Shown: piece by piece, positions 20,890 to 32,719 of the stretch
How positions within the stretch are numbered: the first letter of the stretch is position 1
Layout of the letters: the number at the start of each line of letters is the position of its first letter
Source: Corinectria fuckeliana
Taxonomy: Eukaryota > Ascomycota > Sordariomycetes > Hypocreales > Nectriaceae
Direction: 5' to 3'
DNA length: 64,000 nucleotides
Assembly (NCBI GenBank): GCA_019137255.1
Contig: WPDH01000313.1
Span: forward strand, 1 to 64,000
Translations under genes and position numbers: made by a program
The notes under the pieces: model-generated
Seen by the model: only the letters and a program-made list of their open reading frames with translations
Database searches by the model: none
What the model was told of the DNA's origin: nothing

Positions 20890-21770
20890 CCATCTAGTGT
20901 TCCTGAAACTTTCGCTGCCCGGGCAGCTGCTGAGCCGAGGTCTCAAGTGTGAGATGCTTGACACAGTTCTTTTCAGGTACGACAAACATAACCCAATGGC
21001 CCCATCTCGTCGTTACAGTCTGGAAGGAAGCAGTCACCATTATTGGGATCATTCCCGGCCCATATTCAATAAGAGCACCATTGAAGGGACTCATAGAGAG
21101 GTAGCCCACGCCGGCTGCGGACACCAGGTAGGGAGGGGCAGTGAAGATTGAGCAACATAAGTTGCCCGACTAACGTAAAGCGATGTCAGGCCGCCTGACA
21201 CAACGACTGCCCATAGGACGGCCATGTTGGTGCACACGGCCAAGGGCGCGACTAACAGCTGGAAGAAATTCTTGTTGCAATAAGTTGCGGGAAAGAGAGC
21301 AAGCTCTTAGGTAAAAGGTTCTTGGCTGGGATGACAAGGCCAGAGGGGCTGGGAGTTAAATCCGGAACCGTGAAATGGGGATTCTCGAGTTGTAGAGTTT
21401 TGTGGGCCTGCTTCTCCGCCGGCGGAACCTCTTCGAGATATACACCAGCAGCTCCTTGTGTGCATAATGGATCCTTTCGATTATAGTTCGTTCTTAGGCA
21501 CAAAGAGAAACACGAGAATAATCTGAATTTCACAGAAGAGGACCTATAGACTAAACAGATATGGCTATTCAAGGTTGCTAGTGATGGAGCCACACGACTG
21601 CGGCGATATTGGATATAGCGATGAGGATGAATTGAACGATCGACAGTAAGACTGCATTGCTGCACGAAGTAGATGTCGCCAATAGCCGAAACCAGAATGC
21701 TCTCGTATGTGGTTGTAGCAAACCCTTAGACAATCAAGGATGCCGTTGTAGGTGGTCAAGACCGAGCCGA
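20890..21770 (-). pseudogene. Decayed MFS transporter
   Basis: On the minus strand, blocks of a major-facilitator transporter occur in shifted frames. One block is the cytoplasmic loop after TM6 (PETNYNR-like TNYNRKDP, GVYLEEVPPAEKQ, ~21360-21500). The next is a membrane segment QLLVAPLAVCTNMAVLWAVVV (~21185-21260). Then VGYLSMSPFNGALIEYGP and FQTVTTRWGHWVMFVV (~20980-21124) form the next helices and loop. Frame breaks lie near 21150 and elsewhere, and neither end is complete. Substrate cannot be inferred. Confidence 0.55.
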
Positions 21771-22028
21771 TGATGGACCAGATTGTTCCGAGGAGGGAAG
21801 GGCTAATTCGCTAAAGTATTATATTAGCTGCGCTATAGAGATCACTGCTGCAAAGTACGAAGACACAAGACAGAGTTTATATATTCCAGTACTGAAGGAG
21901 AGCTCGGTATTAAGTCAGATTATAAGTTGTCAATCTAAGAGGCTAACATTAATACGTGACACATATCCGAGCTGGGAAGAGGTTCTGGTCCTCATAACCT
22001 CTCCCAGCTCTGAGTCGATTTCTGACAT

Positions 22029-22914
22029 CTAAGCAGAAGCCGTCTCAATAGCACCATCGAATTGAGCATTCTTTTCCATCTCCGCCTCCCTCTCCTCCCT
22101 CCGAGCAGCCAAGGCCAGGCAGACTGAGTCGGCACACACCTGCACAAGGAACGTGAAACCAACCAGATAGAATGTTAAGACTCCGTTCCATGCAAAGGGC
22201 CCATGGTATACAGTGTGCGCCCCGGTCGCAAAGGAGAAAAAGATTGGCATGAGAATGTTGATGATGGCGAGTTCCTTGGGAAATAGGGGCTTCTTGCGTG
22301 TGTCGATAATTATGGCGTAGGCGAAAGCAAAGTTCTGTACCATGAACGTAGGCCAGGGCATAAATGCAACGAGCCACTGCGATTGAATAGGTGTCAGTTG
22401 TGTCCAATTAGGCAATGATCGGACGATTCCATGTTTGCCAGATGTTGATATCGTTACTTACAAAGAAGTCGTTCAAGGCATAAGTGATCTCTACCGGCCG
22501 GTAGGGGCGATATGACGCAATGGCAAGGACTATTCCAGGCAGCATAAAAGTCCAGATACCGGCTGCTGCTGAAGCTAGCTGAACTTGATGGATGATGTAG
22601 GGCATGTTGGGAACCCGGCGGATTTGGTAGGATATCGCAGCAGAGAAGGGTAAATAGAAACCACCAGCTATCATGTTGATCGCAGCGCCCGCATGAATGC
22701 GTGTAAGATGGTCTTGGTAAAACTTGGCAACCTTCTCAGCACCCCAGGAGGGCTTGGGTGGGGGTATGAAGTCGGCAATGATAAAAGAGAGGATGAAAAA
22801 TATGACAGAACAAGAACCGCAAACGGCGCTGTAGTATTGGATGGCGGTATTGCCGAGAAGCCACGAGCGAGACCAAGACTCCGTCTTGCGGTTCAACCAA
22901 CCGTTGAAGCCCAT
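22029..22914 (-). CDS. Six-TM fungal membrane protein of unknown function
   Basis: Two exons (22462-22914, 22029-22376) joined by a GT-AG intron give 266 residues. Six hydrophobic segments are visible: around IQYYSAVCGSCSVIFFILSF, INMIAGGFYLPFSAAISY, AAAGIWTFMLPGIVLAIASY, WLVAFMPWPTFMVQNFAFAY, LAIINILMPIFFSFATGA and VLTFYLVGFTFLVQVCADSV. Between TM1 and TM2 is PPKPSWGAEKVAKFYQDH, a motif I associate with a widespread uncharacterised fungal family, some members of which sit near secondary-metabolite genes; that association is from memory. The C-terminus is charged (AARREEREAEMEK). The ATG at 22914 is the only one before TM1. The gene seems intact, between a decayed transporter and a gene-poor tract. 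Confidence 0.75.
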
Positions 22915-24421
22915 GTTGATCGACAGGGTGGTAAAGATGGATTTAACAGGAATAAATGTTAAGATGATGAGAAACTGCTGAAGCTCGTAGAATTGGGTGG
23001 ATAGATCAAGAACTTTAATGGGATAGAGCTGCTATATATATACCTTTCACCTACTCGGGCTGTAGACACATATAGTCACAGGAAGGCCAGGCAATTCATC
23101 CGAAGGGTCTAGACAATCAACTACATTTCCGAGGTCAACTACAATCCCGAAGTCAACCCATAGTCAGACCAGAAGTGTCATGCCATGGGTCATGTAAATG
23201 CCGAAGGGTGACTTTGCGGGGAACCATGTGCCGGAGAACACCGTTCCCCGGGTTTTCGGAGCCGACATTCTACTAAAGGTTTGGTGCCGGACTAATAGAA
23301 CACAAGTCGGACTATCGCAGTCAAGGGTGGTGTGAAAGGTTGTGTGGGAAGCAAGTTGATTATTCTTCCCAGGCAAGTCAGGTTACCTCTAATTCAAATA
23401 GCCTAATACCAGACCCCACCCAAACCAGGGTATGATCATCGACACAAGGGGTCAAAGCTTGGGATACGAAAACTCGATAAAGATGCCACTCCCCAGAAAT
23501 AATGTTTACCTTGTTCTGCTTCTTCTTGTTAGCTCAACCATCAGCCTATTGTCAAATGCAGTCCTTCTGGCCCACTCCGTCGATTATTTTCACCGTCCTT
23601 TCATAAACCAAGTGCATTATCAATAGACCGTCGTGAACTTCTTCCACAGCAGGGAGGCCTTAGCTTCCCGGGTGGCCTTGGCCTCGCTTGCCGCCTTGGC
23701 CTCGATTGCCGCCTTGGCATCGCTACCCATAGTAAAACCTTTAACTCCCGAAAGTACCCACAACATCTTGACGGCATTGCCAGGGCTGTCGCCGCTGCGC
23801 GACGACTTCCAGTTCCGAGCGATTGCTTGTCATGAAGATCAGCTGCCGGTGCTGAAGCCCATCCGGCATCACAGTACCATCGCCATCGCTTCCAGCTCGA
23901 CTGTGTTTATGTTCTGATCGTCTCTCGAGCCAATCGTCATCGAGTACCCAGCCACCACTTCCCGGTCTGCTGCCCAGGGCATCATAAGCGATACCGCCCA
24001 TGCCTACCCTTCCTGCATTTTCAGAAGCACTAGTTGCCACCGGGCGAAATAAAGGACCCCGGATCCGAAGCATACAAAGGTGTCATCGGCTATGGCCGAG
24101 CATGCTGTGATTAATAAATGCCCCGAAAATACAGCGGCACTTTGCGATTGGAGACTAAGGAGCGGGGAAACTCCAATTCGGCGAGAACCGACATATGTCG
24201 GCCGGCGGAAGTGCGTCCGTACATATGCCAAGGCCCATGTAAAGGCCCGGGCCGCTGTGGGCGGTCGAGTGGGGCAGAACGGAAGAAGGCTGGTTAGACT
24301 GAGGGTGTTAGGACCTGAGCACTAGAGGAGAGTGAGGAGATAGTGGCTTGAGACCTAGAATGTGATTACTAGAGATAACCACTAACAGGAACAAGAATCC
24401 GAGCATCAAGGGGACAAATCA
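22915..24421. other. Gene-poor tract
   Basis: Open frames here lack family signatures. At 23432-23626 a plus-strand frame has one membrane helix (YLVLLLLVSSTISLLSNAVL) after a short polar N-terminus, like the start of a single-pass protein, but it stops soon after. At 23640-23735 there is an imperfect GCCTTGGCCTCG-type tandem pattern. Neither supports a gene call. Confidence 0.4.
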
Positions 24422-26200
24422 TTACCTGATGATTGATATGGTGTCGAAACAGAAAAAGAGCAGGGTGATTTGGCCGTATAATTTGTAAATGCCGCTGTCT
24501 GGGGTCAGTTTGCGTGTGGCAATATCTGATTTGGGGCCAGTTTTTTCTCTGGGCCCAATACTTTCGGGGCTTTCATTGGAGCTTGTTCCCCAACAGCTGA
24601 GATGGACAACAGAGTCCGTGAGGTACCAGGCCATTCATTCACCGCCTCGGGGCTCTGCGGTTCTGCATCACTCCTTTGGTATTGAAGAGGGAGGATGTCA
24701 CCCTCCGGTGCAAGTATGCCATCTTCTCTTGCCCTTACCAAACATCCTCCAAAAACATTGTCCCGCTCAATCGCCAGTGCATCAGTCACGTCAGTCAGCG
24801 CCACGGGCAGCACCTAGGGGTGTAGGGGGTCTTGCCACTGGTGTCTTGGAGGGGGATTATCTTCTCGAATCCTTTCCTGTGGTCCCGTACTGAATCCGTA
24901 CAAAGCCCGAGGTGTGTGCTCCCTTGCAAGCAGTGAAACCCAATCAAACACTGACGAAATGCTGGCTTAGTGAATGAAAGTGGCAGAACGATATGCGAGA
25001 TTTTTATAACTAAACAACACACACAAAACAACCGAAGTAAAAGCCCGCATTGACAGCCTAGCAGTCAATCACCATCATTATTTAAACACACTATCATCCT
25101 AGAACACAAGCCTTGGTAATCCATCTTAACCCACAACCGTACGGGGCATGTTGACCCCGTACTGTCCACATTCAGGGACAATATGATCATCATCACTTAA
25201 GACGACCTGGGCTTGGACCCTTAGATATGAACAACAGCTATGACTTCACACTCGACAAGTCCCTCGACGCTCCCTCCCCTATCAGTGATGTTTGGACACA
25301 GGCCTCTCTCAATGCGAATGCTAAAAATTCCTTGGTGCTTCTAGTGATATCATTATTTTTCCCTCTTAGCCACCCTCTCAGTCGCTAATTTGACTTAGGC
25401 CTCACCGATTCTTTTTTAGCGGCTCCTTGTTTTGAGGATGGACAGAACTGGATTACGGATGGATCTGGTATGCAAATGGTAGAACAAGGGCATTTTAAGA
25501 CACTTAAGGTTAATGCCAACTATTATTTACCTAGTAGCTAGTCCTATCCACAAAACAAGGCATCTATTAAGTCTAACTACTATTAAGTCCTGCACAGTGG
25601 TAGCGTCTATACAGTACCAGCTGATCTAGTATTCACATTTATAGTATTACACACTTGCCCTCTAGACCTATAAAGTATTTCAAGAATCTGAAGATAGAAT
25701 GCCGCAAAGTTATCACGGACGCAATGTTTCATCACTCCCGCTTCTTAGGGTCCTCAACACCGTAGGGTTAGCGTAATTTCTCTTCTTGCAGGTCTAATTT
25801 GGCCGTTGCATTCGTGATGGTTATTGGCAAGTCCTTGACACTGGGCGGCGGACGATAGGCTACGCTACTGCAAGTGTAATTCGTTCCAAGGGACGCTTAG
25901 CCCTCACAACTAAAGCAGAAACATTCCTCATGAGCCCGAGTTTACCAGCCGCTATATTGAGTATTTGAACCTTTTATTGAATTTCAACGAGAGGGAACAG
26001 CGCTAGATGCTGATCCTTTAGGGAAATTAGTTTGAGCATATTTTCACGAACACTTTTTTATTTCCAGAACCGACCGTGACCATTACGCTACAATCCCAAA
26101 GATTCTCTTTGTTCACCCAGGATGGTGTCGGCCGTTGTTCGTAACCTGGACTAATTCATTCTACCTCGTTTCAGCAAGAAGACTACTTTAAGGGCTCTGA
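24422..26200. other. Gene-poor, AT-rich tract
   Basis: Overlapping short frames at 24490-24890 on both strands lack recognisable domains. From 25000 to 26200 the sequence is AT-rich with no open frame of note and looks like degenerate intergenic or repeat-derived DNA. Confidence 0.4.
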
Positions 26201-26257
26201 CATATCCCAGGCCCTCGTGGCTTGCCTCTTGTTGGCAACATCTATTAGCTTTCATCC

Positions 26258-26740
26258 CAACAGCAAGCGCAATTCAAGGCATGGGCGCAGCAATATGGTG
26301 AAATATTCCCGGTCCGAATCGGGCGGGAAACATGGGTCTTTGTGAATAGCCCTGAGGCGGTCAAAGAAATACTGGATAAGAAAGCCTTCAGGCTCGCATG
26401 GAGGTATTCGCTTGGCGTACAATAGGTCAGGATCTGTCCTTACTTTAATATCTCCTACCGTACAGTACTTTACAGTATTTAGTAGCCTATGATAACTTCC
26501 GCAAGCACTCGACGGCGGTTTTCACATCGCAACGCAAGGCAGGTCAGTCTCGGCTGTTCCCTTACCTTCTGATAAGTTCCTACAATTGCTATTTTCAAAT
26601 GCTAGAGTCGTTTCAAAACTTGACTCGGCTCCTCGTTGAAGCATTCGCTATAACTAGTCGACTCATATTATATGAGTCTGGGAAAGAGGGTGGGCTGGAA
26701 CCCTGCTAGGTCTCGAATTATGATCCCATGGCCGACGCAG
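26258..26740 (+). pseudogene. Cytochrome P450 N-terminal relic
   Basis: At 26260-26425 the plus strand reads FKAWAQQYGEIFPVRIGR, then WVFVNSPEAVKEILDKK. This is the beta-1 sheet region of fungal P450s (substrate-recognition N-terminal lobe). Around 26490-26540, NFRKHSTAVFTSQ resembles the C-helix W-R-x-x-R surroundings with the tryptophan lost. Stops and frame changes follow. No I-helix, E-x-x-R or heme-cysteine loop is found downstream, so only a 5' fragment remains. Confidence 0.55.
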
Positions 26741-27449
26741 AGCTCAAATTACTACTCCTCCTTGGCATTGATAGTCTTGATCACTCGTCCATAATTCTGC
26801 TGCACTTCGCTAGCCAAAGCGAAACGATTAGGTGGTTCTGGACAACAACATTCGCAGGGTTCTTGCCGGCCGTCTTTACGCCTTTCGTACACAATACTGC
26901 GCAGTGGCAAAATCACGTGCACAATTTACAGGCGCTGCTACATCATCACAACTCTTTAACTCGTCCCAGAGTTCCTTGGCGTTAACGGCAATCGTTTATA
27001 TACTGTCGAGTTTTTGAATTCAGCTTCAGCCAACATTGCCACAGACGCAGCCAAGTGCGAAGAGAGACGCAAGAACGACATTACTAGGCTAGTGATCACT
27101 TCGAGGAGCACTGGCGATGGTAAAGCTGCTCCTCTCCGGCACGGACGGGTATTGGGCGTACGATGTCAGCCTGGAAGCAAGTCAGCGGCCTCTTGACCAT
27201 TACAGCCGTCGCGTATTCTTACAAGCTGCGACAAGTCATCCTCCATGGGGAACGTGTATATCTAGATCCAATCAGGCTATTAGCCAAATACAGTGATAAG
27301 TCATGACGCACTTTACAAAGCTTTCAGATCCTCCAGGATTGGGCATCAGGGTCGTTCCAATTTTTTATTACAACTCCTATGCTGGACGGGAAAAGAATTC
27401 CACTTGGAAGGCGGTTTAGCAAGATGTACGGGTGCTTCGGAGGAGAATC

Positions 27450-27990
27450 CTACTCGTGCAGAGGTCCAAAGTCATAAGGGAATGTTTGCCGGGCGGTAGT
27501 ACCCGGCATTGCTCCCATGCCTGTACGAAGGACTTTAACGGTGGGAAGAACAGCCTCTAGGGCAGAGTGAACGGCCCAGTGATCACCGTAGGGTGTATAC
27601 CTCATACCCCGATCCAAAGTATTGCCTAGTGCTGAGCCACCCCCAAGGTCTGGGACATCAATCCAGAGATTGTCATGACCCCGCTCCCGTGGAGCCTCGT
27701 AGAGCGCATAAAAGGATACACTAGGTTCAACCAAGCATGTGCAATCGTCTGGGTCAATGTCGAGTATCTTGTTCATTCTTCTGCCAAGATCAATCACCAG
27801 GGACCCACAAACTCTCAGGGTTGCGCCACCGTAGCCCACTGTGGAGCCGCAGGGTGGCCTTTAGATAAGTCTCTCGTAAATACTTCAAAGTTATGTGCCA
27901 GGGACGTACGGTTCCTGTCCTTGGAGATTGGATGTATGGGAATGCCAAACTTATTAAAGTTAGAGAATAATACTCATATCAATCCTATTA
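27450..27990 (-). pseudogene. Vanillyl-alcohol-oxidase-like FAD-binding fragment
   Basis: The minus-strand frame at 27450-27839 reads GYGGATLRVCGSLVIDLGRR, then LVEPSVSFYALYE, LWIDVPDLGGGSALGNTLDR, YTPYGDHWAVH and LRTGMGAMPG. This is the FAD-binding (FAD_binding_4) half of VAO-type 4-alkylphenol oxidases. Upstream, a further piece (NKFGIPIHPISKDRN, ~27900-27960) belongs just before it but is separated by about 60 bp of foreign sequence. The protein stops after FGPLHE, so the whole substrate/cap domain is missing. It lies beside the P450 relic, suggesting loss of an aromatic-catabolism locus. Confidence 0.65.
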
Positions 27991-29642
27991 ATTAACAAGG
28001 AATTAACTCAAGTTATATAATAACATGCTCATCGCACAATCTTGTGTACATCGTACCCCGGATGTATCTGCAGGGTACGCAAGGGCTGACGCGTCCATTT
28101 CTTCTGCTTCTAGTAAGTGGAAGGCATCATGGGTGTTCGGATCGGTGGAGAAGTGTCAGTAGGCAGATGACGCTGTGCTCTTTCAAGTAATGCATAGCTA
28201 TCGCTCCATTTACCTGACATATAGTAAGATTGCTGAGTATCGGCATGTTGTTGACTCTAAAGGATTCATCTCACCACCCGGCTTCAAGGCCTGATCATTA
28301 GGTACATTTGCAGTACTCAGCTCACTCTGAAGCTCACATATAGCGGCGGCGAAGGCATTCTGCGAGATACCCCGTGGCAACATCGGCAAACGAGCGCGGC
28401 TGCCGGTCTGTTGGTCTCATTTTGATAGACTAGTCGCTTTGTCGTCCGGGCCTTCTCCAATAAACGCTCAGGAATGGCCGAGTACCTTTCACGGAGCGTT
28501 GGGGGTCTTTGACACTCGAATTGGAGGCGGTTTAGGCCGTTGTTGTCATTCGTCATCGTCGGAGCGAATTGACGAATCGTCTCCCTTGCTTGCCATTTTG
28601 GAAGGAGTAAAAACACTGTCTGTCATCTGATTGCTCATTCAAGTATTTAAGAAATTCTCTTCACAGCTCCAAGCGTGTTTGTCGACGTTGGATGTCGAGG
28701 TTGTGTGGGGTGATTCCGCAGCCCCCGGTTCATGGAGGAGGGTTAATGCCGGTCGTCGTTGCGTCTCGAGTGAAGGCACGATCAACAATCGTGTGTGTGA
28801 GTACGTGTATTACCGCCATTAGCGGTGGACAATGGGCCCACGGGCCTGCCCGTAGGTCCCAAATACCTGTGCAGAGCCCATTGACGCATGACGAGGAGGG
28901 CAAACCTAGCCTGGTCAATGACTAGAGCGCATTCGTATCAACCTCTTGCATGGGGTGGTGGATGTTTGTACAGGCCACAAGGGTCGGAAAGGTTAATTGT
29001 CTTCCCATCCTACTATACCAGTACAAAGGATCGTACTCATATTATGCCGTGTTAGCTGTACCTTTATATGTATGCACCTCGTGCATGATGTACGCACTAA
29101 TAGCTGCACGTTGAACAACAAATAGGAGCCGTTTCTCACCGTCATAGATCCTATTAGAGCCTCTCGATGGAGACATTATGGAGCATTTATGCAAAAACTT
29201 GAGCAATTGCCCTATTCAACCCTTGTGGCCTGCAAGAAGTATGTCAGACACCAGCGCCCCAGATCCCGGCGGCTAAGCCATTTAAGTGAGACAACTTAAG
29301 TCATAAAAATTGGGCCAGTATCCGTAAGTAAAGCGGTGAACAGTACAGGGTTTAGCGTCTGAGAGTCGTGACGGATAAGCTCTACGATGAGGCGCGGACT
29401 TCTCCGTGCGGGCCAGCTGGGAATCGTTCCAAATTCCAGCAACCTTGGACTATGGATTTTTTGAAACAATTTTCGCCTCACCAGTATTAATTGAATGGGT
29501 AACTTCGCTCGTACTGGCTTCGTTGCAAAGAGCAACTCAGATCACTCGCTTGCAAGAATCCAGGACGACTTTGAAGTTGCCGACTCCGTGCAACTACTGC
29601 TCACCAGAACGTGAATGGTGGAGAGCCTTCAAGTCTGCTACA
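27991..29642. other. Gene-poor spacer
   Basis: No gene is recognised. A 99-codon minus-strand frame (28317-28616) begins plausibly at an internal Met (MTNDNNGLNRLQFECQ) but has no known domain. The open frame upstream of the zinc-finger gene (from 29406) is only a 5' extension of its first exon. Confidence 0.4.
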
Positions 29643-32198
29643 ATGGCATCAAAGCAGCGGAAAAACAATGCCGGCCTCCCTCGGAGCAATGATGGACAGC
29701 ATCGTTGTGATCACTGCGAGGTCACCTTCACCCGCTCAGAGCACCTGAAGCGTCACCAGACGATGCATAACAAACTCAAGCCGTTTACCTGCATGTTCTG
29801 CGGGAAAAGTTTTGCAAGAAGGTGAGTTACTCGGAAAAGACGACACGCCATCTTGACTACCCGGTTACACTTGTCGACTTCCCTGTCTGTCGCATGTCGA
29901 CTTTTTTGTCTTGGCCCTTTTATGACCAGTCTTACCGTATCTGTACGCTCCCCTCTGATCTAGCGGCTAATGACTGCGGCTTAGCGACGTCCTCGGCCGT
30001 CACCATCAGAGCTGCAAGCTAGCCCAGCAAATAGGCAAAGCCCCGACTAAGGCGTCGCAGCGTGTCAACCGTGCTTGCAAATCCTGCAGAGCCTCAAAGG
30101 TCAAGTGTTCTGGTGCTCGGCCGTGTGAGAGATGTTTCAGCATGGGACAAAGCGACCTTTGCCATTTTATCTTGCGCAAGCCTAGACAGGCCAACGGCCT
30201 TTCAGACAGCACAACGCAGATTCAACCCATCACAACTTATCCAGAGCAAAGCCTGTCACAGCATGGACTACCCGGGCAACCAGACGGCCCAGAAGACAAT
30301 GCTCCCGGCAAAGACATTTGTATCTCGGCTGCTGAGTCGGCACATAACGCACAATTGGCCGGGGCGTTACATCACACACAAGAATCCTCAGCTCATCACG
30401 CCGGAGATCAGTGTTATAATGGATTAGCCACTGACTTGCCATTCGGTCAAGACAACATGACCTCAAGCTGCTCCAATTCTATGGCGGATATTACTTTCAC
30501 CGATGCAACAGCGGACATCGATATGTCGGATCTAGGCCCTGATATATCTTTTGATTTAGATCCACTGGATTGGGACCTACTGAATCATTCGCTAACGCCC
30601 TTCGAAATCGATAGTCAGACGGACTCAACGGCTTCTGGCTCACCAGATCAAGAATTTCCGTCGCCGGATGTCACCATGACACAGCCAGATAACATCGAAT
30701 TCGAACCTCAGAGACCGGCAAAAAGCTCTCCGTTACCTGCTGGCATCAACATGATGCAAATTAATCCACTACAAGTTCATCGTATACACATACTTCGCTA
30801 TCTCCATGAATCGGGTCTGAGCGGCCGCCGATGGGAGTGCTGGCTAAGCCACGATAATATGTCCCTCTTCATACAATCGTACTTTAGGTCCTTCCACCAC
30901 CACGCGCCCCTTCTCCATTTACCGTCTTGGAATGTGGCCACGTCGAGTACCCGTCTTATTTTTTCTATTATCCTGATGGGTTCTATGTACTCAGGGAATC
31001 TGAAGAGCCGCAGCAGCGAGGCTCAACAGCTCTGTCAACTTGCTCAATCTTTTGCGTGGAAAACAGACCCTATCTTGGAAACCGACAATCGCGCGCAGCT
31101 CGACAGTATTCAGGCTGTCTATATAGCAATCCTGTTGGAGGCGTTCTATCTTCCTCCAAAAAGGGGACAGCGCCCAGGTATTGATACGGCCAGGCTCATA
31201 AGGGAAGCTAGAAGCGCAGGAGTGTTCCAATCTAGCCGATCTGGAACTGATCCGTCCAAGATGAAGTGGAACGAGTGGTCTGCTCAGGAATGCAGAATCA
31301 GGTCAGTACTGCCTCAGCCGCTCGGCCGGCGCTGCAGCCGTTTCTCCTGCAGGCTGACTTGCTACTAGGACAGCGTTTATTCTGTACCTGTTTGATGCCG
31401 TCCAGGCAATCTTGTTCGACAGACGGCCGGAACTCCAATTACACGAACTTCACCTCTTTTTACCTTGTGATGATGACATTTTTGCTGCTGCCACCGAGGC
31501 CGACTGGCAACTGCACCTCCATGCGCAGAACTTGACGCGCGTAGAATACCCTGTTGTCTTGTCGCTTTTCCTTTGCCATCGACCGATCGATATGCCACTT
31601 CATTTCAGTATCATGGGGAGTTTTACCATCCTCCACGGTGAGCGAGCGCACAGGCTCATTTCAACACTTCACTTTCTGATGCAAGTCTCTAGGCATCCTC
31701 CTTCACATGTGGGAGCAGAAAAGCATACATATGCCTAAGGAGCTGTCGGATGAACCAGATGCAGCCAGCCAAAATGTCCGCAAGTATCTGGCAGCTGCCC
31801 AGTCTCAATTAATAGACAATGCCTTGCGATTGTGGAAAGACTGTTGGGATAGAACCGTGTCGCGACCGAGTTCGATGGCTTCGCATGGGCTCTACCGAGA
31901 TAGGGCTATAGTATACTGGTTTCTGGGGAACGCTATGAATCGCAGCAACGCCCCCGCCGAGACCTCCCCCCCTGACGTGCCTAGGAAAGGCCAGTCGACT
32001 CTGGAGATCCCTCGTTTGCTGAGAAGACTCAGCGTACTGGTCGACTCAGGTCAACTGGACGACGCGGTGCATGTGAGCCTTAATGGGTCAGAGAAACTGG
32101 ACCGCTGCTTGAGAGATCTACGAGATAACGCTGACGCTGACGCTGACGGAGGAGGCGACCAGGTTGATACGGTCATTCTGAGTTGCATGATGCGCTAG
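29643..32198 (+). CDS. Transcription factor with C2H2 fingers plus Zn2Cys6 cluster and fungal_trans domain
   Basis: Four exons (29643-29821, 29985-31301, 31369-31637, 31693-32198), all GT-AG and frame-consistent, give 756 residues. Near the N-terminus are two C2H2-type fingers: CDHCEVTFTRSEHLKRHQTMH, shown here as C-x2-C-x12-H-x3-H, and a second starting CMFCGKSFAR whose last ligand appears to be cysteine (HHQSC) across intron 1. A Zn2Cys6 cluster follows (CKSCRASKVKC, then CERC), with spacing C-x2-C-x6-C-x5-C-x2-C-x8-C. An acidic Ser/Asp-rich region comes next, then the fungal-specific transcription factor domain (LHLPSW, FSIILMGSMYSG, YRD-type C-terminal helices). It is nuclear and DNA-binding; combined C2H2/Zn2Cys6 factors are a known fungal minority class. 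The start at 29643 precedes MASKQRKNN and fits. Targets are unknown; neighbours are relics, so no pathway can be assigned. Confidence 0.85.
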
Positions 32199-32700
32199 AA
32201 GTCTGGGGCGTAAATTCAAGATACATATCTAGAGCGGGCTTGAGTCTCCCGGCAAAGACAACTTCTTTCGCTCCCAGAAGTTGGTCTTGGTGATTTAGAA
32301 TCACTGTCTATGAAAATGTGGCAACATAATACTGTGATATGCCAACGGGTCGAGTCTTGGAGTTGACGTGTCGATCATGTCGTACGCGCGGGCTTCAGTC
32401 CAGCCACTCCGGCCACTCCAGTAACTCCTGTAGCTTTTGTGATGTAGACAAGTAACCTTGATCAGGTGCTGTATCAAAACAAGCCTAGGGCGTCTAAGTG
32501 TACGGCCCGCAAGTGTGCTTTACTTCGCTACCAGATCCAAGTAAGGAATGTTGGCCAACAGCGGGCTACATATCTCAACCTGCGTATCTCTTATCGCGGA
32601 AATCGCAAGTAACCTGCATGCATCAGGTTTAGAACTCGTGTGCCTCGACTGAGCCAGGTCCAGCAGGTTCCCCGCCCGTCCAAGCCAGCATCGAGAACAT
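32199..32700. other. 3' spacer of the transcription factor
   Basis: No gene or repeat recognised. Confidence 0.4.
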
Positions 32701-32719
32701 ATGAAGCACAATGTGGAAC

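Noticed and set aside
20549..21151. 200-codon plus-strand frame
   Set aside because: It lies antisense to recognisable MFS transporter blocks and has no domain of its own.
23432..23626. Possible UstYa/DUF3328-type start with one membrane helix
   Set aside because: Stops after about 60 codons; the HxxHC motifs that define the family are not found downstream.
24422..25031. Protein-like minus-strand frames
   Set aside because: No domain, no convincing splice structure and competing frames on the other strand.
32140..32160. GACGCT repeat in the transcription factor
   Set aside because: A short in-frame trinucleotide-pair expansion (Ala-Asp) within the coding sequence; not unusual.
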